A DNA stretch of 64,000 nucleotides from Nostoc sp. KVJ3 (GTDB lineage: Bacteria; Cyanobacteriota; Cyanobacteriia; Cyanobacteriales; Nostocaceae). Below are positions 26,824 through 35,977 of the stretch, one piece after another. The notes below the pieces were generated by a model. It saw only the letters and a list, made by a program, of their open reading frames with translations. It had not been told where the DNA came from and did not search any database. The translations under genes and the position numbers were made by a program. The stretch spans positions 248,001 through 312,000 of the forward strand of contig NZ_WWFG01000003.1 of the NCBI RefSeq assembly GCF_026127265.1, written 5' to 3'. Numbering within the stretch: the first letter of the stretch is position 1; every line of letters starts with the position of its first letter.

Positions 26824-27539
26824 AATTATTAGAGAGAAAAGAGTTAAACTTTACCCCAATTTTCTTAATAGTCAATGCGGTTTTATTAACGCTTTTATTA
26901 TTCATAGAAGTTCTCAATTTTGCTCGGATAGCAACAATTTCTAAGACGAAAGCTTCGACTTTGGTAGAATTGTCTGACGGCGAATCTATCAGAGTTCTTC
27001 CTATAGGGAGCCTTGAGCGAACGCCCCAAGCTATTACGCATTTTGTCGGGCAGACAATGACCGGACTTTTAAGTTGGAATGCTCTACCAAAGCCAACCGA
27101 TGATTATAAGATAGACCCCAGCAAACAATTAAAATTAGACACTGGGATATCGACATCAAAAGCCAAGATTACTACTAGCACATGGGCTTGGGGCTTTGCG
27201 TTGTCAGAAGATTTTCGCGCCTCATTTCTTGAGGAGATAGGTAATCTCACGCCGCCCGATGTCTTTAATGGGTCTACGCAATCAATTCTAAAAGTCAGCC
27301 TCATCAGTCAGCCGACTCCTATTAAGGATGGGCAATGGAAAGTAGATATGGTTGCAGAGCTTGTTGTTTTCCAAGGCAGCAATTTAGTTGGTAAGCCCAT
27401 CGCTTTTAACAAAACTGTATTTGTCAGGGCGATAGATACGGCTGCCCTGCCGAGATTTGCGTCCGATGTACAAGAAACCGCCTTTCGTGTTCGTAAAGCG
27501 GGGTTGGAAATTTACAAAATCCAAGATTTAGACTTATGA
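26820..27539 (+). CDS. VirB8/TraE-like T4SS protein
   Basis: 239 residues: one N-terminal membrane helix (FTPIFLIVNAVLLTLLLFIEVL) and a soluble periplasmic domain of mixed alpha/beta character. This bitopic layout is that of VirB8 or TraE. The gene overlaps both neighbours by 4 bp (ATGA at each end), so the three genes are translationally coupled. Assignment rests on topology and order rather than on a signature motif. Confidence 0.55.
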   Translation: MKLLERKELNFTPIFLIVNAVLLTLLLFIEVLNFARIATISKTKASTLVELSDGESIRVLPIGSLERTPQAITHFVGQTMTGLLSWNALPKPTDDYKIDPSKQLKLDTGISTSKAKITTSTWAWGFALSEDFRASFLEEIGNLTPPDVFNGSTQSILKVSLISQPTPIKDGQWKVDMVAELVVFQGSNLVGKPIAFNKTVFVRAIDTAALPRFASDVQETAFRVRKAGLEIYKIQDLDL

Positions 27540-29149
27540 GCAAGAACAGCCAGTCAGCTTTGCCAGAGGCAAGTATTGAGATAGAAGCAAGGGAGCAGGG
27601 AGCTATTAGCTGGGGAGAAGGAACAGAAAGGGGGATTCGACCCCAACTGAACGAGAACCACTTAACAGAAGTGGGGGACGTAAGAACATGTTCCGCTCCG
27701 CAAACTAGGCAGGTGGAAGGGGTCATTTCCCCCAGCGAAGAGTCCCCAACCAAGAGCCTCTTCGTTGAGATAGAATCGCAAGATTTTGCCGCGATGAACG
27801 GCGCTAAAACTTCTCAAGCTAATGATTCAATTCAACCAGAACAGAATCCCGCCCCAGAAGAAATTGTTACTGCTCGAACAGTCTCGCAATCTCCACTCTT
27901 AAAAATGGGCGTTGTTGCCCTAATTTGCCTTCTCTTCGTGGCGCTCATTGGGGCAATGCTAGGCAACTCAATGAATGTGCTGAAGTTTTCCAAGGGCATT
28001 GTGCAACCACCCAAAGAAAAAGAGCAAACGCCCCTAGCAGAGCCGGAAAATGAGACGGGCAAGGATAAAACAGCGCTTGCTCTGACTAGCCAAAATTACG
28101 AGTTAAAGCAGATTCGCGATCGCTTGCCAAGCCCAACGCCAACCCCTAGCCCAACCCCATCCGCAATCGCACCCGTTATCCCTCCGATGCAACCAGTGCA
28201 GCGCGGACAACGTTCTTACCCAGTCGCCAGGCAGCCGACAGCGCCCTTCACTTTATCGAGAGCTAGAGTATCGCAGCCCCAGCCCAAAATTGCCCAGCCA
28301 GTTAGACAATCTCCTTTGGCGTTCCCGCAATCGATGCCAACAGCTGCAAGCTATGCCGTTCATGTTGATCCCGCACAGCAATGGCTTCTCGCTGCAAACG
28401 CTGGCAGTTTCAGGAGTTCAGTCGATGAATCAGAAAGCGAGAAACCCATCAAGACTAATGGAATTGAAGGAGGTACGGGAGGAGCTACACAAGTCGCCCA
28501 GAACACTAGCATTAATTACAACGCTCTTCGCGTACTCGTTGGCAGCACCGCAGAGGGCAGACTAGAAACGCCGATCGCCTGGGGCACTGGTGACGCGGGC
28601 AACCAGAATTACTTGGTGAAACTAACAAAACCCTTAAAAGCCTCAGATGGTAGCGACGTGCTGCCCGTAGGTGCTTATCTAGTTGTTCAACTAGCACAGT
28701 CCAATGGTTCGGGTTTCGCCAAACTACGCGGCGTTTCAGTATTGGTCAATATAAACGGCGATACGCAAGAGAAACCGCTACCACCAAACGCTGTTTTGAT
28801 TATGGCTAAAAACGGCAGTTTCTTAAAAGCAGAGTCCCGTAAAGGTAGCAACCTGGGTAACAATTTCATTTCTGCGATTGTCGCGGGAGTTGCCAAGGCA
28901 GCAGAAATACAAAATCGCCCCACAAGTCAAACCAGTACTAACTCAAACGGATTTTCCACGCTTTCAACCACCAACGACGACAAAAACCTACCTGCTGCTT
29001 TTGGTGAAGGCGCTTTTAATAGCATTCTTGAAAATATCAAAAGCTCAAACGTCGCGCGTTCTCAGCAGTTAAGTGGCAAAGAAGAAGTGTTCGTGATCGA
29101 TGCTGGCAAGTCAGTTCAAATATTCGTTAATCAAACAATATCGCTTTAG
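27536..29149 (+). CDS. VirB10/TraB-like T4SS channel protein
   Basis: 537 residues: a cytoplasmic N-terminal part, a single membrane helix (LLKMGVVALICLLFVALIGA, about residues 120-140), a Pro-rich periplasmic linker (PSPTPTPSPTPS), and a C-terminal beta-barrel domain. That domain carries RVLVGSTAEGRLETPIAWG and LPVGAYLVVQL, features of VirB10/TraB. It spans both membranes and senses ATPase energy in known systems. The N-terminal 15-80 stretch is Gly/Glu-rich and looks disordered, possibly enriched with repeat-derived sequence. Confidence 0.8.
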   Translation: MSKNSQSALPEASIEIEAREQGAISWGEGTERGIRPQLNENHLTEVGDVRTCSAPQTRQVEGVISPSEESPTKSLFVEIESQDFAAMNGAKTSQANDSIQPEQNPAPEEIVTARTVSQSPLLKMGVVALICLLFVALIGAMLGNSMNVLKFSKGIVQPPKEKEQTPLAEPENETGKDKTALALTSQNYELKQIRDRLPSPTPTPSPTPSAIAPVIPPMQPVQRGQRSYPVARQPTAPFTLSRARVSQPQPKIAQPVRQSPLAFPQSMPTAASYAVHVDPAQQWLLAANAGSFRSSVDESESEKPIKTNGIEGGTGGATQVAQNTSINYNALRVLVGSTAEGRLETPIAWGTGDAGNQNYLVKLTKPLKASDGSDVLPVGAYLVVQLAQSNGSGFAKLRGVSVLVNINGDTQEKPLPPNAVLIMAKNGSFLKAESRKGSNLGNNFISAIVAGVAKAAEIQNRPTSQTSTNSNGFSTLSTTNDDKNLPAAFGEGAFNSILENIKSSNVARSQQLSGKEEVFVIDAGKSVQIFVNQTISL

Positions 29150-29256
29150 TCAATTCGCAATTCGCAATTAACACCCCACGGATGAATACGCTTCCTCTGA
29201 ATATTGATACTACGTGTTTTATCTTTCCTGTTAAGAGTTAAGAGTTCCCTGTAAAA

Positions 29257-30087
29257 ATGTTAAATAAACTCGCTATTGTTACAACCCTCTTAATAGTTAC
29301 TGCCTCAAGTGCGGCAGCAATGCCCGTGCGGACGGTTTACGAGAACGATGCAAACTCCAACGCTATCGAATTAAAGGTGTGGAAGGGTTACGGATTAACT
29401 ATTAATTTGATGTCTACAGGGGAAACTATCAAGCAAGTTTGGATCGGCGATCCCAGTCGCTTCGCCTTTACTTCAAATGGTGCTTTATGCCAGTCATCAG
29501 GCAACGATTCTGACTGCACAGGAGGCAAAGCGACTGTAATTTTCCTTCGCCAGATTGACCCGATCAAGTTTCCTGTTACCTCTAGCAGCAATGGAAGCAC
29601 TCAAATTACATTACTTACCAATGAAAATCTTTATCAATTTAAGATAGTTCCCGCTAGTGGCAACCCAGCTTACACGAGCTTAGTGATTAAATCTGACTCA
29701 GCTCGTCCATTGCCAATTAGCCGTCCGCGAACGCCACTTCCCCTAACAGTTGAAAAACCGCAATCAGTGCCGCCAGTAGTCCAGCAGCCTTCGCCGCCAC
29801 GACCACAAACAATAACAGTACAAAAGTCTCAGCCTGTTGCCTTAATGCGCCCCAATCCTGGGACTACACTAAATGGTGCGATTCAGAGAAACGATGCTAA
29901 TGCTCTCGCTTTTGGGCTGGCAGAAGCTGGGCGCAAAGGTCAGGTTCGACCCGGATCTACCATCTGGAACAAGGTGCAAGATGCTATCAAGCTATTGCGG
30001 CGTGGCAAGACAAGAGATGAGGCAGTTTCGCTTTCTCAGGTCGATAAAACCACTTTTGATCAATTACTTGAATGGGGGCGATTGTGA
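29257..30087 (+). CDS. VirB9/TraK-like T4SS outer-membrane-complex protein
   Basis: 276 residues with a signal peptide (LLIVTASSAAAMPVRT), an N-terminal beta domain (VWKGYGLTINLMSTGETIKQ, VWIGDPSRFAF) typical of VirB9/TrbG/TraK secretin-like domains, a Pro-rich linker (about 150-200) and a helical C-terminus (GKTRDEAVSLSQVDKTTF). The helical tail differs from the classical VirB9 beta domain that binds VirB7, and no VirB7-like lipoprotein is seen. It follows VirB10-like by about 107 bp. Confidence 0.65.
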   Translation: MLNKLAIVTTLLIVTASSAAAMPVRTVYENDANSNAIELKVWKGYGLTINLMSTGETIKQVWIGDPSRFAFTSNGALCQSSGNDSDCTGGKATVIFLRQIDPIKFPVTSSSNGSTQITLLTNENLYQFKIVPASGNPAYTSLVIKSDSARPLPISRPRTPLPLTVEKPQSVPPVVQQPSPPRPQTITVQKSQPVALMRPNPGTTLNGAIQRNDANALAFGLAEAGRKGQVRPGSTIWNKVQDAIKLLRRGKTRDEAVSLSQVDKTTFDQLLEWGRL

Positions 30088-30183
30088 GTGATTTCTTAAG
30101 ATATATTCGTGAAGACCTAACCACTTTTTGTATTCGCGTAGGTTTGAAAGTGAAAGAAAAATGTCCCGATTACTCCAATAAAA

Positions 30184-31313
30184 ATGATGAAATCTAAACT
30201 CTTTCTACTGACTGCAATAGCTTCTTTCGTTCCGCTTTCCGCCTCAGTCGCACAGACACCGACAATCAATTATTCGTATGGCTTGTACAAAACTGCTGCT
30301 CCCGATTGGTCAAAAATTACATGGGAAACGCTCCCGCCGATTCAGCAACCAGGATTTTTAAAGATACCTAAAAACCTGATTTCGATTTTTGGCTACGACC
30401 CCTCGCGCTCGTGGACAGCAGGGCAAAAAGTAGACTCTGTTGTGATGTTGGGCGATGCAGATGATGCTTTTAAGATGTCTGCCTTGAGCTTAAAGGCCAT
30501 TGGGACGGTGGCTTTGCCCACTAGAGCCACAACCACCAAACCCACCCTCAAAGACTTTGGATTAATGCAATGGCAAACGCCCAAAACCTTGGTCAAGGCG
30601 ATGCCTGAATTAAGCAATTTGAGCCTATCAGAAGTTCCCCCATTAGCCGACTATTTTCCAAGAATGGCGGCGGCGGCACTATTTCTCAGCTATAGTTCAA
30701 ATCCTCAAGCCGCAAATTGACACTAGATAAGATTGATCTAAGTAAGTATTCTCTTAATTCAATTCCTGGATTGACAAAACTCACTAGGAAAGTTTCAATC
30801 ATGGCAGCAAGCCTATGTGAATCAAATTCCTAAATAAGTCAAGTCCCTTTGATAAAATGCCTCAGCCTATTAGCTCTGGATAGACGTTGTGGGTATCGCT
30901 CGTTGTACTTGGACGGCAGAAAGGCGATGCAAGGCGGTAACAATTACTTTGTTCTGGCAGGTTGTCAGAGGCGATCGCACTTTAACAGTCGCTGTCCTCC
31001 GGAAGGAATGCTCATACTAGAAATGGGTGATTTTGCGGTTCTGAAGGTAGTTGTATGGCAAGCGTTGGGCTTCTGGTCATCCCAACAAGTCAAGGGTGGT
31101 TATGGAATTCTAGCCGCCGTGAATGGGGGCAAGGAACCCACGGGGCGGTTGTTATGGTAGTGGATTCAAAGTAGCGCTGACTGGAGTTAATGAATCCAAG
31201 GGACTGCCGACTTTGGCTTATTCTTTAGGATCTGTGCGCGACCGCCATTTCAGCAGAAAACTTGCACCCCTTACTTCATTGGGCCGTTCCCTGGTTGCCC
31301 GTGAGTGAGAATG
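30184..31313 (+). pseudogene. Decayed T4SS-operon gene (exported protein), multiple frameshifts
   Basis: The first frame (30184-30720) reads a 178-residue exported protein: signal peptide ending SASVAQ, then TINYSYGLYKTAAPDWSKI and LADYFPRMAAAALF. After its stop, recognisable coding continues in changing frames: KIDLSKYSLNSIPGL (about 30733), GKFQSWQQAYVNQIP (about 30787), SPFDKMPQPISSG (about 30843). Then come QVKGGYGILAAVNGGKEPTG (about 31087), YGSGFKVALTGVNES (about 31153) and PYFIGPFPGCP (about 31268). An original product of about 370 residues is implied. Large portions in the 30900-31080 stretch are hard to read. The domain is unknown to me. Confidence 0.7.
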
Positions 31314-33091
31314 ATTGGTTATCGTGGGGACGGGACGATGACAGGGACTCCTAAGACTATTGTTAAGCCAAATCAATTTATTCCCGCAGGACTTGAATCA
31401 GCGCTGTTTTCTCCCGCAGGTTTAGGGGTACTCGTTTGTGGTGCGGTGATTGTAATCGCCAAAATCATCGATAGTAGGGGGGTAGCCAAGCTAGCGACGC
31501 GCGCTGGGGCGGGAAAGAGAGAAAACAGCGGCTCGTCAGTTGGCGTGTAAACAAATCCAGCAACGCTTGCATAACCGAGTATCGCTGTATGTGGGAACTC
31601 CCAAGAATAAACGAGCGAGGTTATTAATGGTGTCCGTAGAACTTGCATCCCTGAAGATTCAACAACCCTTTATTTTCCAGAGGCACAGCGGGGCATCCTA
31701 GTTTGTGGTGGCCCAGGGAGTGGAAAGTCATTTTCAATGATTAATCCGCTGATTCGCTCTGTAATTGATCAGGGCTTACCTCTGGCTTTATATGATTTCA
31801 AATACGCCTCCCAGGAATCAGCTGATTCTCCATCTAAAGGGCAAGCTCCAATACTTGCAGGGTATGCGATAGAACGCGGTTATCAGGTTACTGTGCTTGC
31901 CCCAGGCTTTGCAGAATCAGCAGTTGCCAACCCTATAGACTTTCTTCGCAGTAATGAAGACTCAGAAATGGCACGGCAGCTTGCGATTACACTCAATCGC
32001 AATTTCCAACTCGGTGATAAAGATTCTGGAAATAGCTTCTTTACCAACGCTGGCGATCAGTTAGTCCAAGCCGTCTTTATGCTGGCAAAGGGCACAGAGT
32101 ATCCAGATATCATGATGTGCCAAGCGATACTAGGGTTGCCAAAGTTAGTTAAGCGCATTGAGCAAGCAGAAAATCTAAACTTCATGGTTAGAGAGGCTTT
32201 CGCACAGTTTGTATCTGTTGCAGGGTCGCCAGAAACAGCAGCTAGTATTGTGGGTACAGCTAGCGGATTGTTCAGCCGTTTTATGGTTAGTCGGCATTAG
32301 CAGCATTCTGTGGAAAAACTAATATTCCACTGGATTTGAAGGGACGGCAGATGGTGATTTTCGGGATGAACAAAGAAAAGCGTGATGTAATTGCGCCTTT
32401 GCTAGTCTCAATTCTACATCTATTAGTGAGCCGGAATGTAGCTAACAAACGTACTTGTCCTTGGTATTAGGGATTGATGAATTACCTACTCTTTATTTAC
32501 CAGCACTGGTTGATTGGCTCAATCAGAATCGGGAAGATGGATTGGTATCGATACTGGGATTACAAAATCTCTCAATGCTGATTGAATCTATGGTGAAAAC
32601 ACAACTAATGCAATATTTGGTGGTTGTGCGACCAAAGCATTCTTTAATCCCCAAGATGATGTAGCTGCCGAACGATTTAGTAAGTTTTTAGGTGAAGAGA
32701 AATTAAATACAAGCAACGTTCTCGCTCATCAGGAGGTAAGGGTGGTGCAAGCATTTCTAATTCTGACCAAAACAGTACTCGCAAGTTATTTGATGTCAAT
32801 CAATTTAACACTTTACCATCGGGGAAAGCAGTAATTATTAGTCCAGGTTTCCGTTCTCGTGGTCAAATAAGTTTGCCAATATTGCAATCAATTAAAATTC
32901 CTCAACATGAAATCCAATCGGAAGCTGACAGTGTGAAAGCTTGGTACGAGTTTCAAAAGTTTTTATCTAAAAAGTCTACTCTCTTAACTCCAGCAGATGA
33001 AGAAATGAAAATTCGCCGAGCCTCGGCTTTAAAATTGTTACCTTTGATAGAAACTCAAGAGCAGCTATCAGAATATGCGAGTCTGATTTAA
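31305..33091 (+). pseudogene. Type IV coupling protein (VirD4/TraD-like), broken by about seven frameshifts
   Basis: Coupling proteins are hexameric membrane ATPases that deliver the relaxase-DNA complex to the T4SS. Here the pieces lie in changing frames. An N-terminal anchor is at 31338-31490 (FSPAGLGVLVCGAVIVIAKI). QIQQRLHNRVSLYVGTPKNK follows (about 31555). Walker A GGPGSGKSFSMINPL starts near 31705 and runs into the 31737-32300 frame. MVIFGMNKEKRDVIAPLLVS begins near 32350, Walker B LVLGIDELPTLYLPAL near 32458, and IFGGCATKAFFNPQ near 32611. The last frame runs to 33091. Shifts fall near 31500 (two), 31620, 32292, 32455, 32600 and 32710. No intact paralogue is seen in the window. Confidence 0.85.
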
Positions 33092-33142
33092 ATAAAATTG
33101 TCTGGAATAAAATTGAAGTCAAAAATACTTAGGATAAAATCC

Positions 33143-33558
33143 ATGTCACCAAGTAAGTTTTACCCGTTCTCTGATTATGATAGAAAACAAATTGCTAAAC
33201 TTCCTCCTGATATAGCAGCCCTAGCAGATAAATATCCGAGCGAGATTTTAAACACTGCTGATAGTTGGGATAACTTGCCTTTTGATGCTAACTATTTTCC
33301 TGAGTGTATTGAAGTCTATAGTGGCGATGCAGATGATGCCAACATTTTTGTATTAAATGGTGTAATGAAAGATTATATCCCAGCTATGCCGAAAAAAATA
33401 CATCATCGATAACAGTGATGATTGATGGAGAATTTGCTTACATTGAAGTTGAAGGGAGACAGGTTCTTAATAAACTCGGTGGGATAGTTTTGCCAGAAGT
33501 AGCGATTAATCCTGAACTGTTAATTCAGTCAATTCTCAAAGGCGAAAAGAATGATTGA
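33143..33558 (+). pseudogene. Hypothetical plasmid gene with one frameshift in an A run
   Basis: ATG 33143 opens a frame reading SPSKFYPFSDYDRKQIAKLP, DIAALADKYPSEIL and YFPECIEVYSGDADDAN, up to a stop at 33412. After the run of seven A at 33392-33398 a second frame continues as MIDGEFAYIEVEGRQVLNKL, then GGIVLPEVAINPELL, to TGA 33558. One extra base would join them into about 138 residues. The product is acidic and soluble with no family I know. Its end overlaps the next gene start at 33551, so the two are coupled. Confidence 0.65.
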
Positions 33559-34797
33559 TGATGGCGAATCGAAAGAAATTAAGCGAGATTATCTAGAAAT
33601 TTTAGAATCTCTCCTCAAACTCATCCATGCCAAAGCTAAAGAAAAAGGATTAGATCCCAGCAAGGATGTTCATATCTACTCTAGCTCTAGCAAAGTTTAT
33701 CAAGGAACATTGGGAGAATCCCCCTCTAAAAACTTATTGACACCAACGATAGTAGAGAACTTAAAAAAAGCTCTGTCTGACCCAAAAATTCTCAAGGTGC
33801 AATTTCTATTAAAATTGGTAATGAAAAAGTATTCCATATTAAAAATGGAGAAGTACTGACTGACAAATTAGGTTTAGCTCCGGCATCACAGAAAAATAAA
33901 GTTGTAAGTAATGAGCGAATCTACAGTGTAGAAGCTTTAGGAAAACAAGTGCAAGTATTGCAGAAAAAACTAAGCGAACAACAAAAACTTGTAGATAGTA
34001 TCAAATCAGAACAGCTTTCACCCGAATCTTTATCACAACTAGCTGCTCAAGTTGCCGAAATGGGTAAATCTTTGGAGAAACAACAGCAGTTGATTGAAAA
34101 CACCCAAAAAGTGTTGTCCCAGGTGAATGAACGTTCTTTACCACAAGTTCAAAATACGGTTCTTCAAAACTGGGTGGGTACGGTTGAGAACAAGGTAAAA
34201 CAAACTGCCAAGAATGTTTTTGAGTGGGTTAAAGATGCGCTAACACCTGAAGTAACCAAGCTCAGAAAGGAAATTGCTTCGCTCAAATCTCAAGTTAATC
34301 AACAGGTTACTAGCCTCAAGGATGAAGTCAAATATCAGACTGACAGTGTAAGAAATGAACTCAATCAACAAGTCAATAATTTAACAGCCGAGTTACGTAC
34401 ACAGGTAGACGGTGTTAAAAACACTGTTGATCAAAGCCTTATGGGTGTCAAGTCAGCTATTGACAATACTCGAACTGAACTACGGGCTGCTGTTGAGGAT
34501 GTTAAAGGTCAAGCAATTGAACAGAGTGTCAAAGCAATGCTGAATATCTTGGGCAAAGATAACCCTGATGGTTCTAAGAGTTTTAAAAGTACAAATTTTG
34601 ATTTTGAACGCCTTGGCGATAATGTAATTGTTCGTGCCAAAAACGGCGAGACTGTTCTCACTGATGGAGTTTTATCGCCTAACGTTTCAGAGCAACAGTT
34701 ACAGGCACTTGATAAGGTTCAATCTGTTGTTGATATGCATCATCAAATTCAGCAGGATTCTCAACAAGAATCACAATTTAGAAATATGCACAGGTAA
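33551..34797 (+). pseudogene. Coiled-coil plasmid protein, one frameshift
   Basis: The first frame (33551-33859) reads IKRDYLEILESLLKLIHAKA and SKNLLTPTIVENLKKALSD, then departs. In the other frame, from about 33785, it continues as NSQGAISIKIGNEKVFHI and NGEVLTDKLGLAPASQKNK into the 33949-34797 frame. The shift is at CCCAAAAATT (A run 33784-33788); one base is missing. The joined protein (about 415 residues) has a long coiled coil (LKSQVNQQVTSLKDEVKYQT; repeated QVDGVKNTVDQS-type heptads) and a C-terminal globular part (LGDNVIVRAKNGETVLTDG). The same NGE-TVLTDG-like motif occurs in both halves. It lies between the coupling protein and the relaxase block; function unknown. Confidence 0.7.
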
Positions 34798-34798
34798 G

Positions 34799-35052
34799 CC
34801 ATGATCAAAGGGGAGCAATGCCCGCATTTCTCACAAGCTGCTTTGCGTATAAGTAATAAGTAATGAGTAATAAGTAATAAGTTAAGAATTTTATTCATTA
34901 CTTCTTTAAGCAATAAGCAATAAGTAATAAGTAATGAGTAATAAGTTAAGAATTTTACTCCTTACTCATTACTCCTTGCTCACTACTCATTACTCCTCCA
35001 TTCGAGGTGTGGTGAGAAATCCGGGAATGGTGTTCCATGATCAAAGGGGAGC
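34799..35052. repeat. TAAT-rich repeat tract flanked by 18-bp direct repeats
   Basis: CCATGATCAAAGGGGAGC occurs at 34799-34816 and again at 35035-35052. Between them lie iterated AGTAATAAGTAATGAG-type units and their reverse complement (TTACTCATTACTCC), able to form a long hairpin. The flanking repeat contains the ribosome-binding site of the next gene, so the tract may be an inserted MITE-like element that duplicated 18 bp. Confidence 0.6.
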
Positions 35053-35058
35053 GTAAAA

Positions 35059-35907
35059 ATGATACTAATCCTAATCATTGGTTTGTTGTTTGCACTGGGT
35101 GGAATGATTTTTCTAGCTTGGCTGTTTGTTTTATTTCCACCTTCAATACCAAAGTCAAAGTATCGCTGGCAAGGTTTTAAGCAATCGCCATTACCACCTA
35201 AGAGTACAAAATCGTCTGACATTTCATCTCAAAATTTTGTACGACAAAGCCCAGCATCAACGCAAAAGACTCTCTTAGCTAAAAACTTTAACAAGCCTGT
35301 ACGACAAAGCTCAGTACCAACGCAAAAGACTCTCTTAGCTAAAAATTTTAAAAAGCAATTACTACCAAGCCCAGCGCGAACAGCAAGGGTTAGATTACCT
35401 AAAAATCTTAAGAAACACTTGAACAATATTGAGTACGCTAGTCAAGTATTACTTGAGCTTCGTAGCATAACTCAATTAGCCAAATTGCCAGTAGTAATCG
35501 CTACGCTACGCAGGATATCGCCTTATGTTTTTGAAGAATTGGTACTCACTTGTTGCTTTGAACAGGGCTGGCAAATCCAACGCAACTTTCGGTACACCGG
35601 TGACGGCGGGATAGATGGTCGCGTGTTGATTTTGGGAAAGCTTTATGTAATCCAGGTTAAGCGTTACGCTGATTACATTAGCCCAGAACACATCAAAGAT
35701 TTCCTGTGCTGTATTGAAGGAGAAGGAGCTAATGGTGGATTCTTCGTGCATACTGGCATAACTGGACAGTTATCAAAACAATTGATTCGTCGCTCCGACA
35801 AAATAATCTTAGTGAGCGGTCAGAAACTAGTAAATTTTGTCTTAGGTAAGCAGTTAAAAATAGTGGGAATAACAATACCAGTTAAAACAGTGAACAGTTA
35901 TCAGTAA
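35059..35907 (+). CDS. Membrane-anchored Mrr-like restriction endonuclease-fold protein
   Basis: 282 residues. One N-terminal membrane helix (LILIIGLLFALGGMIFLAWL). A linker (about residues 60-122) holds three imperfect repeats of QKTLLAKNFNK type. The C-terminal nuclease domain (about 140-265) has FEELVLTCCFEQGW, Asp in GDGGIDGRV, and QVKRYAD, the Asp-(Gln)xLys arrangement of Mrr-family PD-(D/E)xK nucleases. Catalytic residues look intact. GGGGAG at 35047-35051 supports the ATG at 35059. It sits between transfer genes and the relaxase. Membrane-anchored Mrr-like enzymes may act on incoming or modified DNA; role here is unproven. Confidence 0.75.
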   Translation: MILILIIGLLFALGGMIFLAWLFVLFPPSIPKSKYRWQGFKQSPLPPKSTKSSDISSQNFVRQSPASTQKTLLAKNFNKPVRQSSVPTQKTLLAKNFKKQLLPSPARTARVRLPKNLKKHLNNIEYASQVLLELRSITQLAKLPVVIATLRRISPYVFEELVLTCCFEQGWQIQRNFRYTGDGGIDGRVLILGKLYVIQVKRYADYISPEHIKDFLCCIEGEGANGGFFVHTGITGQLSKQLIRRSDKIILVSGQKLVNFVLGKQLKIVGITIPVKTVNSYQ

Positions 35908-35920
35908 ACAACTAACCTAT

Positions 35921-35941
35921 GAATGAATGAATGAATGAATG
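35921..35941. repeat. GAAT tetranucleotide repeat
   Basis: Five tandem copies of GAAT between the convergent nuclease and relaxase genes. It may simply be a slippage-prone microsatellite in a 70 bp spacer. Confidence 0.6.
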
Positions 35942-35977
35942 GAAATATCTGATACCTGATAATTGATAACTGATAAG

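Noticed and set aside
30849..31308. ORFs of 103 and 61 residues after the T4SS genes
   Set aside because: They contain fragments of the decayed 30184 gene in alternating frames rather than independent proteins.
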